This document shows, in pieces, positions 1 to 12,900 of a DNA stretch of 64,000 nucleotides. This DNA comes from Agelas oroides (lineage: Eukaryota; Porifera; Demospongiae; Agelasida; Agelasidae): assembly GCA_949130485.1 (NCBI GenBank), contig OX422200.1:4572274-4636273 (forward strand). Reading direction: 5' to 3'. The first letter of the stretch is position 1; every line of letters begins with the position of its first letter. A program made the position numbers and the translations under genes. The notes beneath the pieces were generated by a model that ran no database searches, was not told the origin of the DNA, and worked only from the letters and a program-made list of their open reading frames with translations.

Positions 1-95
1 AGAATTCTGACAAGTAAATTGAGATCCAATTGTAACTCAAACCTGGGTCCATTGAATCAAGTCAGATACTCCTATTGCTACACCACTGGAGCTTT

Positions 96-161
96 CAGCC
101 TTGTACCCAGGCCCATTTATTCTTCTTGCATGCCACAAGAAGGGGCCTGGGTACAGGACTA
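96..161. mobile_element. Minimal 66-bp foldback MITE, TAGCCTCG-type family
   Basis: Inverted ends (CCTTGTACCCAGGCCC and GGGGCCTGGGTACAGG) enclose about 25 bp. The flanking 9-mers (TGGAGCTTT and AGGAGCTCT) are a plausible decayed target duplication. It lies in an RNPC3 intron. The rest of 1-249 shows no coding signal apart from the polypyrimidine tract before the exon at 250. Confidence 0.55.
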
Positions 162-249
162 AGGAGCTCTGTCATTGAAAGATAGGAGGGATGGGGAACA
201 TCCATAGACACCAGTAATGTTGTAATGATGATTACCATTCTTCCATTAG

Positions 250-3200
250 AGGAACTGTGCATTTGCTGCTTTTGCAACTTTGGAAGATGCTAACAGAGTA
301 AGCAAGCTGAAGTGATGCCGATGGCCTTCATCATATTCATAATATTGTTTTACTCTGCCATGCATGTATGTACATTTGTCGTGTCTCACACTCACATCCA
401 CAATTAATCACCACTTCAGGCAATGAGTAAACTTCACCAGTTGGACTTGTTTGGATCCCGATTGGTTGTGGAGTTTGCCAGTCCAAGACACTCAATCACA
501 TTTGCAGAGGCTCAGACAGACAAGTACATATATTAAAGCCGTATTAATGAGTTCTTTAACAAGAAGTGATTGCAAGATTTGTCGTTCAGCAGTTAGCCCC
601 TCATCTCTGTGAGTGGTTTCTCTGAATGTATGGGTACAATGGATTGCAGTTCCATTCAAACGGAGAGAATATCCATGGGTTTTCATGGAAACTACGTCCC
701 GCAAATGCAAGGATTAAGCAAAGTGCTATATAGTTTCCAAAACCCGGCATAATCCAGGTCGTGTAGTTTGCATAAAGATCCATCAACTGGAAATTGCTAC
801 ACAGGATTTCAATTAGGAGGGAGGCAGTAAGGGGCATTCACCCCCTCCTTGAAAGCCAGTTGCCCTCCCCAGCCTTGGAAGTCTCTTCCATCACTAAAAG
901 CTGTTGGTCATTAAATGTGTCCAATATGGACAGTAAACGCATAATCATTTCTGTAGTCCATGTTAAACAGCAGTTCTTCTACTCCTTCTGTTCCATGCAC
1001 TAAAAATCACCTCAAGATTGTTAGACAGTTCATTGGGCAATTTTATTGTAATTTTCAATAAGCTGAGCTCCCCTACTAAACTACATAGTCAAAAATACCT
1101 TCGGATGCCAGCTAGCCCACCTTATAAAGCCCAAAAGTTTACTGGTGAAGGATGCCCCCAGACGCCCTAGATATTGGTCTTTTTTACAAAACACTATCTT
1201 ACTTCCTTGTCCCCCTTACTTTGGTATACTCTGCTTATGCCCCTCCTTAAAAAATTTGTAAATGAAACCCTACTACACTAAAGGTGTCACGGAATAGGCA
1301 ACAGTCAAACAGATTGCAATCCACTGTCAAGTTACTTACATGACATTGTAGGTTATGGCAATTGTATCTTTTGTAACCAAGAAGTTTGAGGAAACTTATT
1401 ATCAGTACTACATCGTCTATTATGTGTGCATATACATGTAGGTGGGAGTGCAACCTCTCCAGTGTTCCTCCTAATGATGTAAAGGAGCCAGAAGACAAAC
1501 CTTGTCCACCAGTGTCAAGGTTAGTTTGACCCACAGCTGATTGAAATGAATGATGCTTGTAGCCTTTATGTGTTAGCTAACAACCATGATACAAATACTA
1601 ATACTGATGCTTGATTTTGATGTTCAATCAGCTCTAGAGACCTATAATCGAAAATCCACTCTTACCGCAGATCGAAGTTGCTAACCCATTGTTGCTTCAA
1701 CTAGCCATAGGGCATTAATTGTCTCCCTCCAGCCAATCAAACTATTGTGCTCACTTAACAAGCTTAGATTCACCTTCTTTAGAGTCTTGTTGATCTATCA
1801 TCCAATCTTGAGGGATAAGTTTTTTAGCTGCATATATAAGAGTATGGTCAGAGCAGAACCTTATTCCACAGGCCAGCTAGTCAAGATGCCCCATCACCCC
1901 CATCCCTCCACTACCTGTTTCTCCCTCCTACCCCAACCACTCTTGACAACATTGCCAATGCCCTTGCCTGTGTACCAAAGTTCTATGTACAGGTAAACAC
2001 TAAGACCTTATTTACACTTCTAATTTTGTTTTCTTATGAGAGTACATACAAGGGGGCATAAAAGTGCTGACAGAGAAATGCAAAATGCACAGAAGTTTAT
2101 ACTTTGCAACCTTGAGGCATTTCTGGGAGTTGCTGCATGAGTAGAGGAGGTTGGGCACAGTCATGTGACATACTAGTGTAGCACTTTGAATCTTATTGTA
2201 ATGTTTATGAGTATCTCAGGCATTAGTTGAAAGCTCTATGATCCTGTTCAAACCCTGGGTTTATTAGGCGGTAGGGCTGCAGGACAAGTCTTGGCGGCCA
2301 ACTTCTAGGACCACAAGACATATGCCAAGCCATTACTCCTTCCTGCTCAACCAGACCTTTTTACTTGTTCACTTCCTGCTTGTGTTACACTTTCAGTTTC
2401 TTCCTCCCACCCTTCCCCATTACTCTCCCCCATCTCCCTCCCTTAGGTTCTTCACCTCATGAACAAGATGAACCTTCCACCTCCCTTTGGTCCACCCACC
2501 CCCAGACCCCCTCTTGTAAGCAAACCGTTGTACTGTGAGTCTAACAAGCTTGCCTCCTTTCCACTAGTGTGGTATGTAGCAAGAGCAAGCAGCCCATACC
2601 CACATGGACAAATACTCTTAACCTCATTTGCAGGCTTTTAAGAAAATTACTTGGGTATGAAGCTATTGTTTACTGTGCTTCTGTAATTGCCAAGCGCAGC
2701 AAAGCGTAGCGAGGGTTCACAATCGTGACATAAGCATAAAAAGGCTCAGTAGTGACGTTGCATTGCCAGCCCCACATGTAATGTCAAATGTATGTCACGT
2801 TTTTGGCCCCTGGGAACATCCCGCAAGCTACAGGCACATGTGATCTCCATCGCTGCTGAGTAAGTACAGTCAAGGTCACTTGAGGTTACGATCCTGTATA
2901 TATGATATGTATAGTGTACCAAGCAGCAAGCGAGTTCAGCATCAACATCAAGCTCGATTTCCATAGCCCATGATCTTGATCGTAGATACCACTACTGAGC
3001 AACAAGCGAGGTTGGCGTGAGCATAGATAGTAGAGTAGTAGGACACTACTCTCTACTATCTATGGCATGAGCTCCCAGCTCGACTTTCATCAGAACAAGT
3101 GAGCAAGCTCGGCATGTGCTCCCAGCTCGACTTTCATCAGAACAAGTGAGCAAGCTTGGCATGGGCTCCCAGCTCGATCGACTTTCATCAGAACAAGTGA

Positions 3201-6200
3201 GCAAGCTCGGCATGGGCTCCCAGCTCGACTTTCATCAGAACAAGTGAGCAAGCTCAGCATGGGCTCCCAGCTCGACTTTCATCAGAACAAGTGAGCAAGC
3301 TCGGCATGGGCTCCCAGCTCGACTTTCATCAGAACAAGTGAGCAAGCTTGGCATGGGCTCCCAGCTCGATCGACTTTCATCAGAACAAGTGAGCAAGCTT
3401 GGCATGGGCTCCCAGCTCGACTTTCATCAGAACAAGTGAGCAAGCTCGGCATAGGCTCCCAGCTCGACTTTCATCAGAACAAGTGAGCAAGCTCGGCATG
3501 GGCTCCCAGCTCGATCAACTTTCATCAGAACAAGTGAGCAAGCTTGGCATGGGCTACCAGCTCGACTTTCATCAGAACAAGTGAGCAAGCTTGGCATGGG
3601 CTCCCAGCTCGATCGACTTTCATCAGAACAAGTGAGCAAGCTCGGCATGGGCTCCCAGCTCGACTTTCATCAGAACAAGTGAGCAAGCTCGGCATGGGCT
3701 CCCAGCTCGACTTTCATCAGAACAAGTGAGCAAGCTCAGCATGGGCTCCCAGCTCGACTTTCATCAGAACAAGTGAGCAAGCTCGGCATGGGCTCCCAGC
3801 TCGACTTTCATCAGAACAAGTGAGCAAGCTCGGCATGGGATCCCAGCTCGACTTTCATCAGAACAAGTGAGCAAGCTCGGCATGGGCTCCCAGCTCGACT
3901 TTCATCAGAACAAGTGAGCAAGCTCGGCATGGGATCCCAGCTCGACTTTCATCAGAACAAGTGAGCAAGCTGGGCATGAGCTCCCAGCTCGACTTTCATC
4001 AGAACAAGTGAGCAAGCTGGGCATGAGCTCCCAGCTCGACTTTCATCAGAACAAGTGAGCAAGCTGGGCATGAGCTCCCAGTTCGACTTTCATCAGAACA
4101 AGTGAGCAAGCTCGGCATGAGCTCCCAGCTCGACTTTCATCAGAACAAGTGAGCAAGCTCGGCATGAGCATCCAGCTCAATCCCAGCAGTTTTTCCACTC
4201 ATCTTACAAGTATCGCTGTCTGTCAGTTACAGTCTGCCCTAACCAAACTCCCTCGTACAGCAGTTGTGGACTGACTGAAGAAAAGCTAAGCACTGGTTTT
4301 CAACGAAAGCCTTTCAACAGCTACCCTTCAAGGACTGTCAGGTAGCTATTACAGTCTACCAGTGACGTAGTGTCTGTCCCAATCGACAATAGTGACAGGA
4401 TCCAAACAGTTTCCCGGCAGTCCTCCCAAGATCTTCATTGTCCTGTAGACTAGAGGCAGTGTGTACACACATAAATTAGCAGCTTAGAAGCTTGAAGATT
4501 TACTTCAGTAGCATTGTCGTGCATGCAGTTCAGACAAATATCTCAACTGGGATGGAGGGCTGATACTCCCTAGATACAGTACACTACATTGCATGTTTTT
4601 CCTAGAGGTAATTATGTCCTAGTCAACATCGAGCAGCAAGTTGTCTAAACCTGAAAACCACTCTGATTTGTGTAAGTCTGAGAGACTAGGGACATGTAGG
4701 TACAACAACCAATACATTCTCTTTCACAGTTCACTTTAGACAGTAAGCTCAGTTTTGGACTAAGATTCTCGATGTGCCCGAAGGCCATTTCAGAGCAATT
4801 CTGGTAGCTGATGTGGAGTGGAACTTGGAATCCTTCTTCCAATTTCTCCCTGGAAAGCTTCTAGGCAGTCCAACAAGTCTGTCAGAATCCTGTTCTCACT
4901 ACCAAATAGTAGGATTGGAATGACGCATGTCATAGATGGTTGTTCTCAACAGAGGACTCAACTCGCACACACTGGAGGGTTCCTATAGCTCTATAGGTGA
5001 AGAAGGCTCTGGACTTTTTGATAGCTTCATCAGCAGCACCTTGCTTGCTGAGAGGTCCCATGACCAACAATATCTTTTGATTTCTTTTGGGACGAACGGT
5101 TGGTCCTTGAGGGTACAGACTGGCATTGGATCAGTCAATTTGGGAGAGGAGACGGTTACAGCTTCACACCTAAATGGATTCAGTTCTAGAGCGTCCTCTG
5201 TGGCACCATGTAGATTTGTCATTGAAGCAAGGTAGGCTGCTTGTCACAGTGTGTATCTCATCAGAGTGAGCATAGCTGCCAGTGTAGGTTCCAGTGACAG
5301 AAGGCCCAAGGTTGTCACACTCCATACCTCTGATTAATGGGTCCATGACTTGTAGGAAAAGAACAGGTAATAAGATAGATCCCTGGAGAACACCACATTC
5401 AAGAGCGGAGAAAATGGCTTCTGCACCTGACACTTCTTCTGGTGGACAGTTTGGAGATGAGGTACCCCTTTTCCATCATGAAGGCATTCAAGAATCATGG
5501 ATTCAAGTACTTTGGTAAGCATGGAAGTGACAGTGATTTCCCACTAACTATTGGTGTCTACCACCCCCAACTTCAGTAACTTGGACACTATTTCAGTTAA
5601 GATGTACATATGCACAGTGTATTGCTCATGCCAAACACTATTTCAGTTAAGATACTAGATGTACATATGCACAGTGTATTGCTCATGCCAAATTCGTATG
5701 TGTGCATACCTACCGGTAATTGAAATAATCTTTGAACCTTCAAAAACCATTTCCTCACTTCCTAGGGACTCAGGCAGGCGTTCCACAAGTTACTGTTTTG
5801 TGTTCGGCAGGACAGGGAACTGTTCATCACTTGTCACACTGATTTCCCTGAAATCTTATAGCTAGTATGATATCTGAATTCAAGCTTCACCCACAATGCA
5901 GGAGCAAGACATCAGTTTAAGCACGCCTTCACCTGCTTTATGCTTGTGCACATCATTAGCCCAAAGCACCATAGCACATTCAATGCACATAACAATGATT
6001 TTGAATGTAGGGAATCCCATCTCGAATCATTGTGAGGGGTGAGGGTGGGGCAACACCATTTTCCCACACTTGTTGGCGCACAATTTTTTTATTCAGCTGT
6101 TGGGTATACACTTGAATTAGATGTCCATCGCTTTTTCTGGATGTGGGGGTTATTTAAATTATGTTATTTTGAACCCTCTATCTTTCATCTTGGAGTGTAA

Positions 6201-9200
6201 CTAGTAGTCTAAACAGCATCCCAGCTAGATGCTCATAGAACCTAAAATTTAGCACTGCAGATTGCCCTTAGCTAAAACACTTTCGAGTTTAGTGCTATAC
6301 TTAATAATAATATACCAATACGTAATTATGTGCAGTAGAATAGATATACCATAAGTAACATAGAATTCATATTAGTGCTACAAGTTACATATATCTGAAC
6401 ACGCAACAAGGTCATTCAGAAAAATTAATACCAAGCATTGGTTGCCATCTGTATTGTTAAAAGTGAGTGATAATGACATATTAAAATATATGTACATGCA
6501 TAGAGAACCCAGCTTCACTTCCCACTTAGCAATAGATCCAACTGTCATCACCATAAATTTAACTTAACGATTCAACAAACTATATTGTAAATGAACCAAG
6601 AGTATGTGTAACACCCAAGCAGCTACCACAGTGAAGTTGCTATCTATGTACAGCATATTGGTCCAACTACTGATTTCCTGCCAGAAAACCTACCTGTGCC
6701 CCCTATGTACAGTTTCTTACTTCATTACATTATCTACTAGGACAGAAACTATTCACAGCTCTTGCTCCTTGTATTGTACTTCCCAGCCCCCTGATACCAC
6801 TCCTACCCATCTACCCCTGCACCGCCCTTCTTCCCCCTCTTCTGGTGAAGAGGAAGGCTCGGAGATTGAAAGTGATGAAGATGCAAGGAGAAAACTCACA
6901 ACCAGGTACGTTATAGCATAACTAGCAGTACGGTGATTGAGGGATATGATTCATTACTCATATATACATTTATGTCAGACTGTCAGAACCCAGGCGGGTG
7001 GTAAAGCGGCGTGCTGTCACATTTCAACAAGTGAAAGACCTTATACCTGCTACAAAAAGACATCGCGAAACCTCCAAGGCTGAAAAGCACTCCAGTGTAA
7101 GTTTGCTTATACAATCTGTGGGTTAATATACTGATATCTATATCGAGCATTTGCTGTTGCTGTTAAAGTTGGCAAGTTGTTTATTTCTCCTGTAATCGCC
7201 ATCCACATTCCAGTTACCTAAAAGAATTGAGATCCATGTTCCAGCAGAGATAATCCCCTCCTCCATGTTGCAGCCTGCTCATGAAATTACCTTCATTGAA
7301 CAGAAACAGCCAATGTTACTCACAAGCTCAAACCAGAGTAGTATGTATGCACAAGAGTGGAAGTTGCCAACCATGGAAAGTAGTCCACACATGAGCACAC
7401 TCTCTGTAAATGTTGAGATAACACCTAGTACTGCAGCAGACAGTAAACCTAGTTCAGCAAAAGAGATGACTGCTAGTGATCTGAAAGAGCAGGGACACAA
7501 TGCTGGAGTTTTGGAAGGTGGTGAGGATGAGAATGGAGGTGAAAAAAGAGTTTTTATTTCACTGGCTGAGCTAAAAGCTCACAGCCTTACAGAAGAAGGT
7601 ACCAGTATATACATACAGTTTGACTAATTCTAGATACTTGCAAACATGCACATATACCTACATGTAGAAGCAATCAATAATAGGGATTGTTGTTAACAGC
7701 AAAGATTGTCTGATGTATGTGTATCTTTCCAGAGAGACGTGAGGAGCATGTGTTCAGCAATTACTCAATGGGTGAGCCTTCCCTGCGGCTTTATATCAAA
7801 AATCTCTCCAGGCAGGCAACAGAGGACGATCTACACTACATTTTTGGGAGATACATTGACTGGACATCTGAGGATGAGAAGAACATGTGTGTGCTTTACT
7901 GTTTGGCAACAAATCTGTCATCATAGTCTTGTTCCTAGGCTTCTACCTAGCTTTTGTTGCATATTGTATAGTATGTGACGGAAGCTGGGTAGGATCCTGG
8001 TGTACTCATTGTTCTTCAAGGGAGGAGGACTCATGCAAACATATTGTTGTTTCCAAAAGCTCAGCATAATTCATGTCGTATGATATTACATTCCACTTCC
8101 ACCGTCTCTGTGGACACAGTGTGTCAATCTTAGTCCTGAATGCATGCTCATCTAATGTTTATTTGTTTTCTGTACAGGTTTGATATACGACTGATGCAGT
8201 TGGGCCGAATGAAGGGCCAGGCATTTGTGGGCATGCCAAGTGAAACAGCAGCTATTAGAGCTGTGAAGGAGACCAATGGCTATTTACTACATGGAAAGCC
8301 AATGGTTGTGGTAAGCACCCAGTAGTTGTGACTTATGTATGACTAATTAGTCTGAACTCACATGCACTAGCAAAAAGTGGTTGGTCGTGTACATGTATGT
8401 ACCTAATCTTGTATGTGTAATATTGGCAATTTTTGATAGTGTAACTTTGTATCAGAGGTATAGCCAGAACACAACCAATGCCAGAGCACAGCATGGGCAC
8501 ACTTCATTTGCAAAAACTTCTATGCTAAATGCAGAAGCAACTAGGGAGGTTTGGGGGCATGCTCCCCCAGAAAGGTTTGGAGCGTCCTAGGTCGATTCTG
8601 AGGCTACTTTACACTGTGCACAGGTTTGTACCAAAGGCATGGTCAAAGTACTCCTGATTCAAGGCGACGGTATGGCCTAAAGTCACTTACAGCAAACTCA
8701 CATACATTGAGATCAGGGGAGCATACAAGACCTCGTTATTCTGAGGCTACTTTACACTGTGCACAGGTTTGTACCAAAGGCATGGTCGAAGTACTCCTAA
8801 TTCAAGACGACAGTATGGCCTAAAGTCACTTACAGCAAACTCACATACATCGAGATCAGGGGAGCATACAAGACCTCGTTATTCTGAGGATACAGATAGC
8901 TGTACTGCGCAACTCGATTTCAACGCCTTTATGCGTTTTAGTGCCCAATTCGCGATTGACAACGGTACATTAGGCACTGATAATTTTCAGGTGCGCCTGT
9001 ACCAGTGGGGCACAGCCTCTAGTTGCTAGGGCACGTGCCCCAGTGTGCCCCAGCTTGGCTATGCCACTGCTTTGTATGCTACCTTATATGCATCAAGCAG
9101 CGCCATGGAGGTGTCAGTTGCTGCCCTTCCACCCATGGTCTTCTCTTTACGTTACATGACGTTATAACGATCTAAATACAGACCATTATAAAATTGTCTT

Positions 9201-9254
9201 CTCAATTTTCAGCAATTTGCAAGAGCTACCAAACCTAAGGACAAAGATAAGTGA
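250..9254 (+). CDS. RNPC3: RNPC3 (U11/U12-65K), minor spliceosome RNA-binding protein; 5' exons lie before the window
   Basis: RNPC3 bridges the U11 and U12 snRNPs in the minor spliceosome: its first RRM binds the 59K protein and its C-terminal RRM binds U12 snRNA (family knowledge). Ten coding exons are seen: 250-297, 420-523, 1872-1992, 2447-2515, 6787-6905, 6979-7096, 7214-7598, 7733-7886, 8178-8310 and 9213-9254. They total 431 codons and all splice phases agree. Exons 1-2 give the second half of RRM1 (CAFAAFATLEDANR, then LDLFGSRLVVEFA). Exons 3-4 carry the conserved NALACVPKFYVQ and MNKMNLPPPFGPP motifs. Exons 5-7 are a low-complexity acidic/basic linker. Exons 8-10 are RRM2 (LRLYIKNLSRQ, LHYIFGRYID, RMKGQAFVGM, GKPMVVQFAR), ending in a Lys/Asp-rich tail. 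The missing N-terminus must lie upstream of base 1. All nine introns look U2-type. Identification is very secure. Confidence 0.94.
3068..4175. repeat. 47-bp minisatellite, about 23 copies
   Basis: The core motif CGACTTTCATCAGAACAAGT recurs every 47 bp (for example 3081, 3128, 3226, 3273). Some copies are 51 bp because of an extra GATC/ATCG step at the CTCGATCGACTTT variant. Copies differ by only a few substitutions (GGCATGGG, GGCATGAG, GGGATCCC), so the array is young or homogenised. It lies wholly in an RNPC3 intron. Its open frames in several phases are a by-product of the repeat. Confidence 0.95.
4640..5560 (-). mobile_element. Degraded LINE reverse-transcriptase fragment
   Basis: On the minus strand the pieces read, in order, VLTKVLESMIL, an RT block with VLQGSILLPVLFL (compare the usual GVxQGSxLSPxLF), GSYAHSDEIHTVTSS at the catalytic-loop position (usual form AHADDI), then LNPFRCEAVTVSSPKLTDP and a C-terminal WSWDLSASKV block. 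Frames change several times and stops occur, so this is a dead 3' part of a non-LTR retrotransposon. The clade (CR1, L2 or another) is not resolved. The endonuclease and ORF1 are absent. Confidence 0.8.
5585..5690. repeat. Short tandem duplication
   Basis: Two copies of a ~55-60-bp unit lie side by side (CACTATTTCAGTTAAGAT followed by GTACATATGCACAGTGTATT). The second copy carries a few extra bases (ACTA). The location is intronic and no function is evident. Confidence 0.8.
8453..9069. mobile_element. Non-autonomous hAT element with 8-bp TSD
   Basis: The element starts CAGAGGTATAGCCA and ends TGGCTATGCCACTG, which are imperfect inverted ends of the common hAT CAGTGGCATAGCC type. Both sides carry the same 8-bp duplication CTTTGTAT (8445-8452 and 9070-9077), the hAT length. 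Internally a 143-bp unit is tandemly duplicated (8598-8740 and 8741-8883). There is no transposase. It sits in the last RNPC3 intron. A related terminus occurs at about 11161. Confidence 0.88.
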
Positions 9255-9429
9255 GCTGAACTGGCAACTCATCTAATCTCACACACTAATATCTCTAACA
9301 TCTACATATATTCTGTGCATCTGACAATATACAAACAACTCAATGTTATATGTATATACATATGCTGTGTACATATAGCCAAGTGTTGACACATCCAACC
9401 CAGTAGCAGCTTTTCTGTGTATGTATACT

Positions 9430-9905
9430 CTAATCTAGGTTCATAATGAAGGGAGGGGATGGTAAATTGTCACTGTAGATAGGACACTTCTTGAAGGTAC
9501 AAGGATCCGTGCGCCAGCAATAGCGAATCATGGTAGCCTTTTCCATACTAGGGCAGTTGAGAAACTCGACCATGACTGAACTGTCATCTGCCTTCACTGC
9601 TGTACCTTCTATCCACTGAGACATAGTACCATTCACTGTAGCACAGCCAATCTCAAATCCATAGGGATACCGCAGCTCAAGTCCATTTGTTGCTAGTTTA
9701 TCAAAGCTCACTGCAACTTGGACAATTGCTGAGCTACCTATGAAGCTAGTGGATGAGCACGCATTTGTATTGGGGGCAGGGACCCAAGAAAATGTGTATG
9801 TGTGTGTATGTACATTGCATGTACGTGTGTGTGTGTGTGTGTGTGTATGTACATTGCATGTGTGTGTGTGTGTATGTGTACATTGTATGTGCATGTGTGT
9901 GTGTG

Positions 9906-9981
<76 letters not shown>

Positions 9982-12900
9982 AACAGATAGATGTGGTTCA
10001 GTGCATGAAAGTGTGCTTAAGCTGTATGTACAAACATGTATTATTCCCCAGTACACATTGCAACTGCATTGGTATAATACAATTAAGATTGCCAATCTTA
10101 CAACATGTCTTACTGATTTGTCTTACCTTAGTTTGGCTTCTGTAGCAATAGGTCCGGTGTAGTAGACATCAGTATCCCCATAAGCAACAGCTCTCCCTGC
10201 CAGTGTCAGCCTTGCTCCTACATCCTGCTTATCCCTCGGGTGGATGCTTCCATCGGGAGAGGTAGGATCACCCAGGTCCATGGCAACTGCCATGAAAACA
10301 TTCTTCATGCGAGGGTTTGGTACATAACCATAGTCTGCTGTCTGGGCCCAGCGGATAACTGGGAACCCACCTACTGGGATGTTGCTGTTCCCATAGGCAG
10401 CAAGCTGCATATAAAAACCAAGCAAAATGTGTATTTCTGCACCCAATGAGCTCTAGAAACACATAACACCACTGAGTTCAGCAAGAATTTATGGATGGGT
10501 TAATTCTATGTACACATTTTGAGGAAAAACTGTTGGGTTAAGTTGACAACACTTGCTCAGCAAGCAGTGGGAGGCTTGCTCGCACTCACTCCACAATGAC
10601 ATCTCTACTGAGTTTGAAACACTTGTAGACCCTAGTTAAGTAAAGTCATTTCTTATAACATGATACCCCACCATTGATTACTGCAAGAGCGCATAAGAAC
10701 AGGAGGCTTGAGTAAGAGCGTGTAACTCCCGTAGTCCGGTCAAAATTATTGAACCGTACTAAAACAGAACACCCAGTCATGTGCTTAGCAACAATGGGTT
10801 ATGTCTACCCACAGCTGCGCAGTATGTGTTACACTTTTTAGTACTAGTGGTAAATTCCGACCAGTTTCAGGAGTTATACACACTCTTACTCAAACCGCCT
10901 GTTCTTATGCGCTCTTGTTAGTTAGAACCCAAACATCAAAAGTAGAAGCAGGATTCAGCTTCAATATATACATAATACGTCTACGTATGTTGTGTGTGTG
11001 TGTGTGTGTGTGTGTATTGGGGGGGTGGGACTGGTATGAATGTTAGTAAACAATGGTACCATCTTAGCTGGTTCAACAGAAAGAGATCCAACCCGAATAC
11101 ATTCCCTGTTCTGCTATTCATTTACCTTTGTTGCAAAGAAAGAGTAGAACATGTTCTACAGCAGTGGCATAGCCACACCCAGGCATGTACAGGCCATGTG
11201 CCCAAGAGATATGCAGTCGAAAAACCAAGTTTCGACAATCAAGCAGCTAGCTTAAGAGTGAACATGTGTCTACTGATTCCTCAAAGCTCTCCCACCAGCT
11301 CTACCTTTCTGCCATGCATGTGTTTTTTTTTGGAGTTCAGGTTTGAGGAGGCATACATACTAGATATGACATTTCCACATAAACCTAATTAGTTAGCATT
11401 ATAACTCAGGTCGCAATTTAGGAGTTAGCATTTACTCTGTGGAGTAGGGGTGATGTATTCCTTGATTGTCATGATTGTTACCGTGTGCTACATACAAGAA
11501 CAGTAGATCATGGACTAACACAGCAGTTGGCAAAATTTTTATTTGCGATCACACCCTAGTGATCTTGCTGAAGGGATAAGGGATAAGGATAGATCATGGC
11601 ATTCCATAACACTGAATTTTGATGGAGAGGTTGGAGCAACTGGTATGAAACTGCAGAACATTACAAAGTGAGATCAAATTTGCCAACTACCATGATATAT
11701 ATCATTGAACATCTAATCAGCAATAGTACATACCTGCACAAATCCAAATGGGAACAAGGGGTTAGTCTGTCCCCCTGAATACTGGTACCACTTAGCCCTC
11801 CAGTCGTCAATCATGGTAGGGAAGGTACAGTTGTAAGTGTATGGGGCACCTGGAACAACAAGTGATGCCAGATTTATTATGTGATTCACATGCGACACAC
11901 TGGTAACAGTTGCATATACACCAACTAAAAGCTAATTTTTGGTCATGCACACATCCTCTGTGGTTATTCATTTTGTAATACACACCAGCATACCATAGCA
12001 TGCTACAGGAGGATAGAACCTATATTCTTGCATAGTCCCATGGTACAGGTAAAATACAATGTCTCAAGCGAAGCTTAATAAATGAGTAAGAATGTCAGTA
12101 CAACTAGTTCATTGATCGAGTCCATAATTGTTCCATGCTGCAATGTGCATACCTGCATTTGCTTCTCCCTGATACCAAATGGCTCCTTTAATGGTCATAT
12201 TGAGGAAGGGGTAGATCATGCCATTCCACAACACTGAATGTTGATTGGGGTCCGGATCAGCTTGCTTGAAACTACAGAAATATACCATGAAAATTGATAG
12301 TTGCCAGTGGTTTCTTGTAACTTCTAGCCTGTTTCTATCTGTCTACACCTTTGTGTAATGTTGCATTTCGCAAGCGCATCAGGTGAACACCATGCCTCAA
12401 CAGGGGTGCCACCCCAGTCTGTGTCCACCAGGCCAATGGGATACCTCAAGTATTCATTTAGATCTCGGCCAAACATCCAACACACCGCAGAAAAGTAGGT
12501 CCAGGCACTCCCATTCACACTGTCTGTAGCATAATCACAAGAAGAAAGTTTGCTGCATCTCACTAATGTGGGTGGAGTTTGTACAACACACTATTCAAAT
12601 GGATGGTGGAAGAGCATAATAGTATGGTCTTACCTGGTCCAGCAACTGCCCACTGTTGTTCAACTGACGAGAGCTCCTCCTCGGGAGTATCAGAAGATTT
12701 TAGGCCAGCTGTGAAAAGCCGGACCTGGGGGAAGGCGGCTGCCTTTGCTATTTCCTCACTGGCATTGAACACCTGTGAGGAGGGACGGTGAACTTTCAAG
12801 AATTCATTCCACACTGGTAAAATAGCAAGAAATAGTGTCTGCCTTCATTGGTTACCTCCACATCATTTACTGTACTGCCTGCTTTCCTGTTTTTAAGATA

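Larger units (their letters stand above)
2516..6786 (+). other. RNPC3 intron of 4.3 kb with minisatellite and LINE remnant
   Basis: This intron separates the GPPTPRPPL exon from the acidic-linker exon. It contains the 47-bp array (3068-4175), a LINE fragment (4640-5560) and a short tandem duplication (5585-5690). Nothing recognisable was seen in 2520-3060 or 5700-6780. The 5' part holds a short motif (TAATTGCCAAGCGC, near 2684) that recurs in similar form near 40574. Confidence 0.7.

Noticed and set aside
3068-4175. Repeat array resembling a CRISPR or a repetitive protein gene
   Set aside because: There are no unique spacers, the unit is a plain 47-bp tandem, and it lies in an intron of an animal gene. 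Open frames exist on both strands.
9430-10162. Long open frames through the TG repeat on both strands
   Set aside because: They are produced by the dinucleotide repeat. Only the part up to 9745 on the minus strand is the SIAE last exon.
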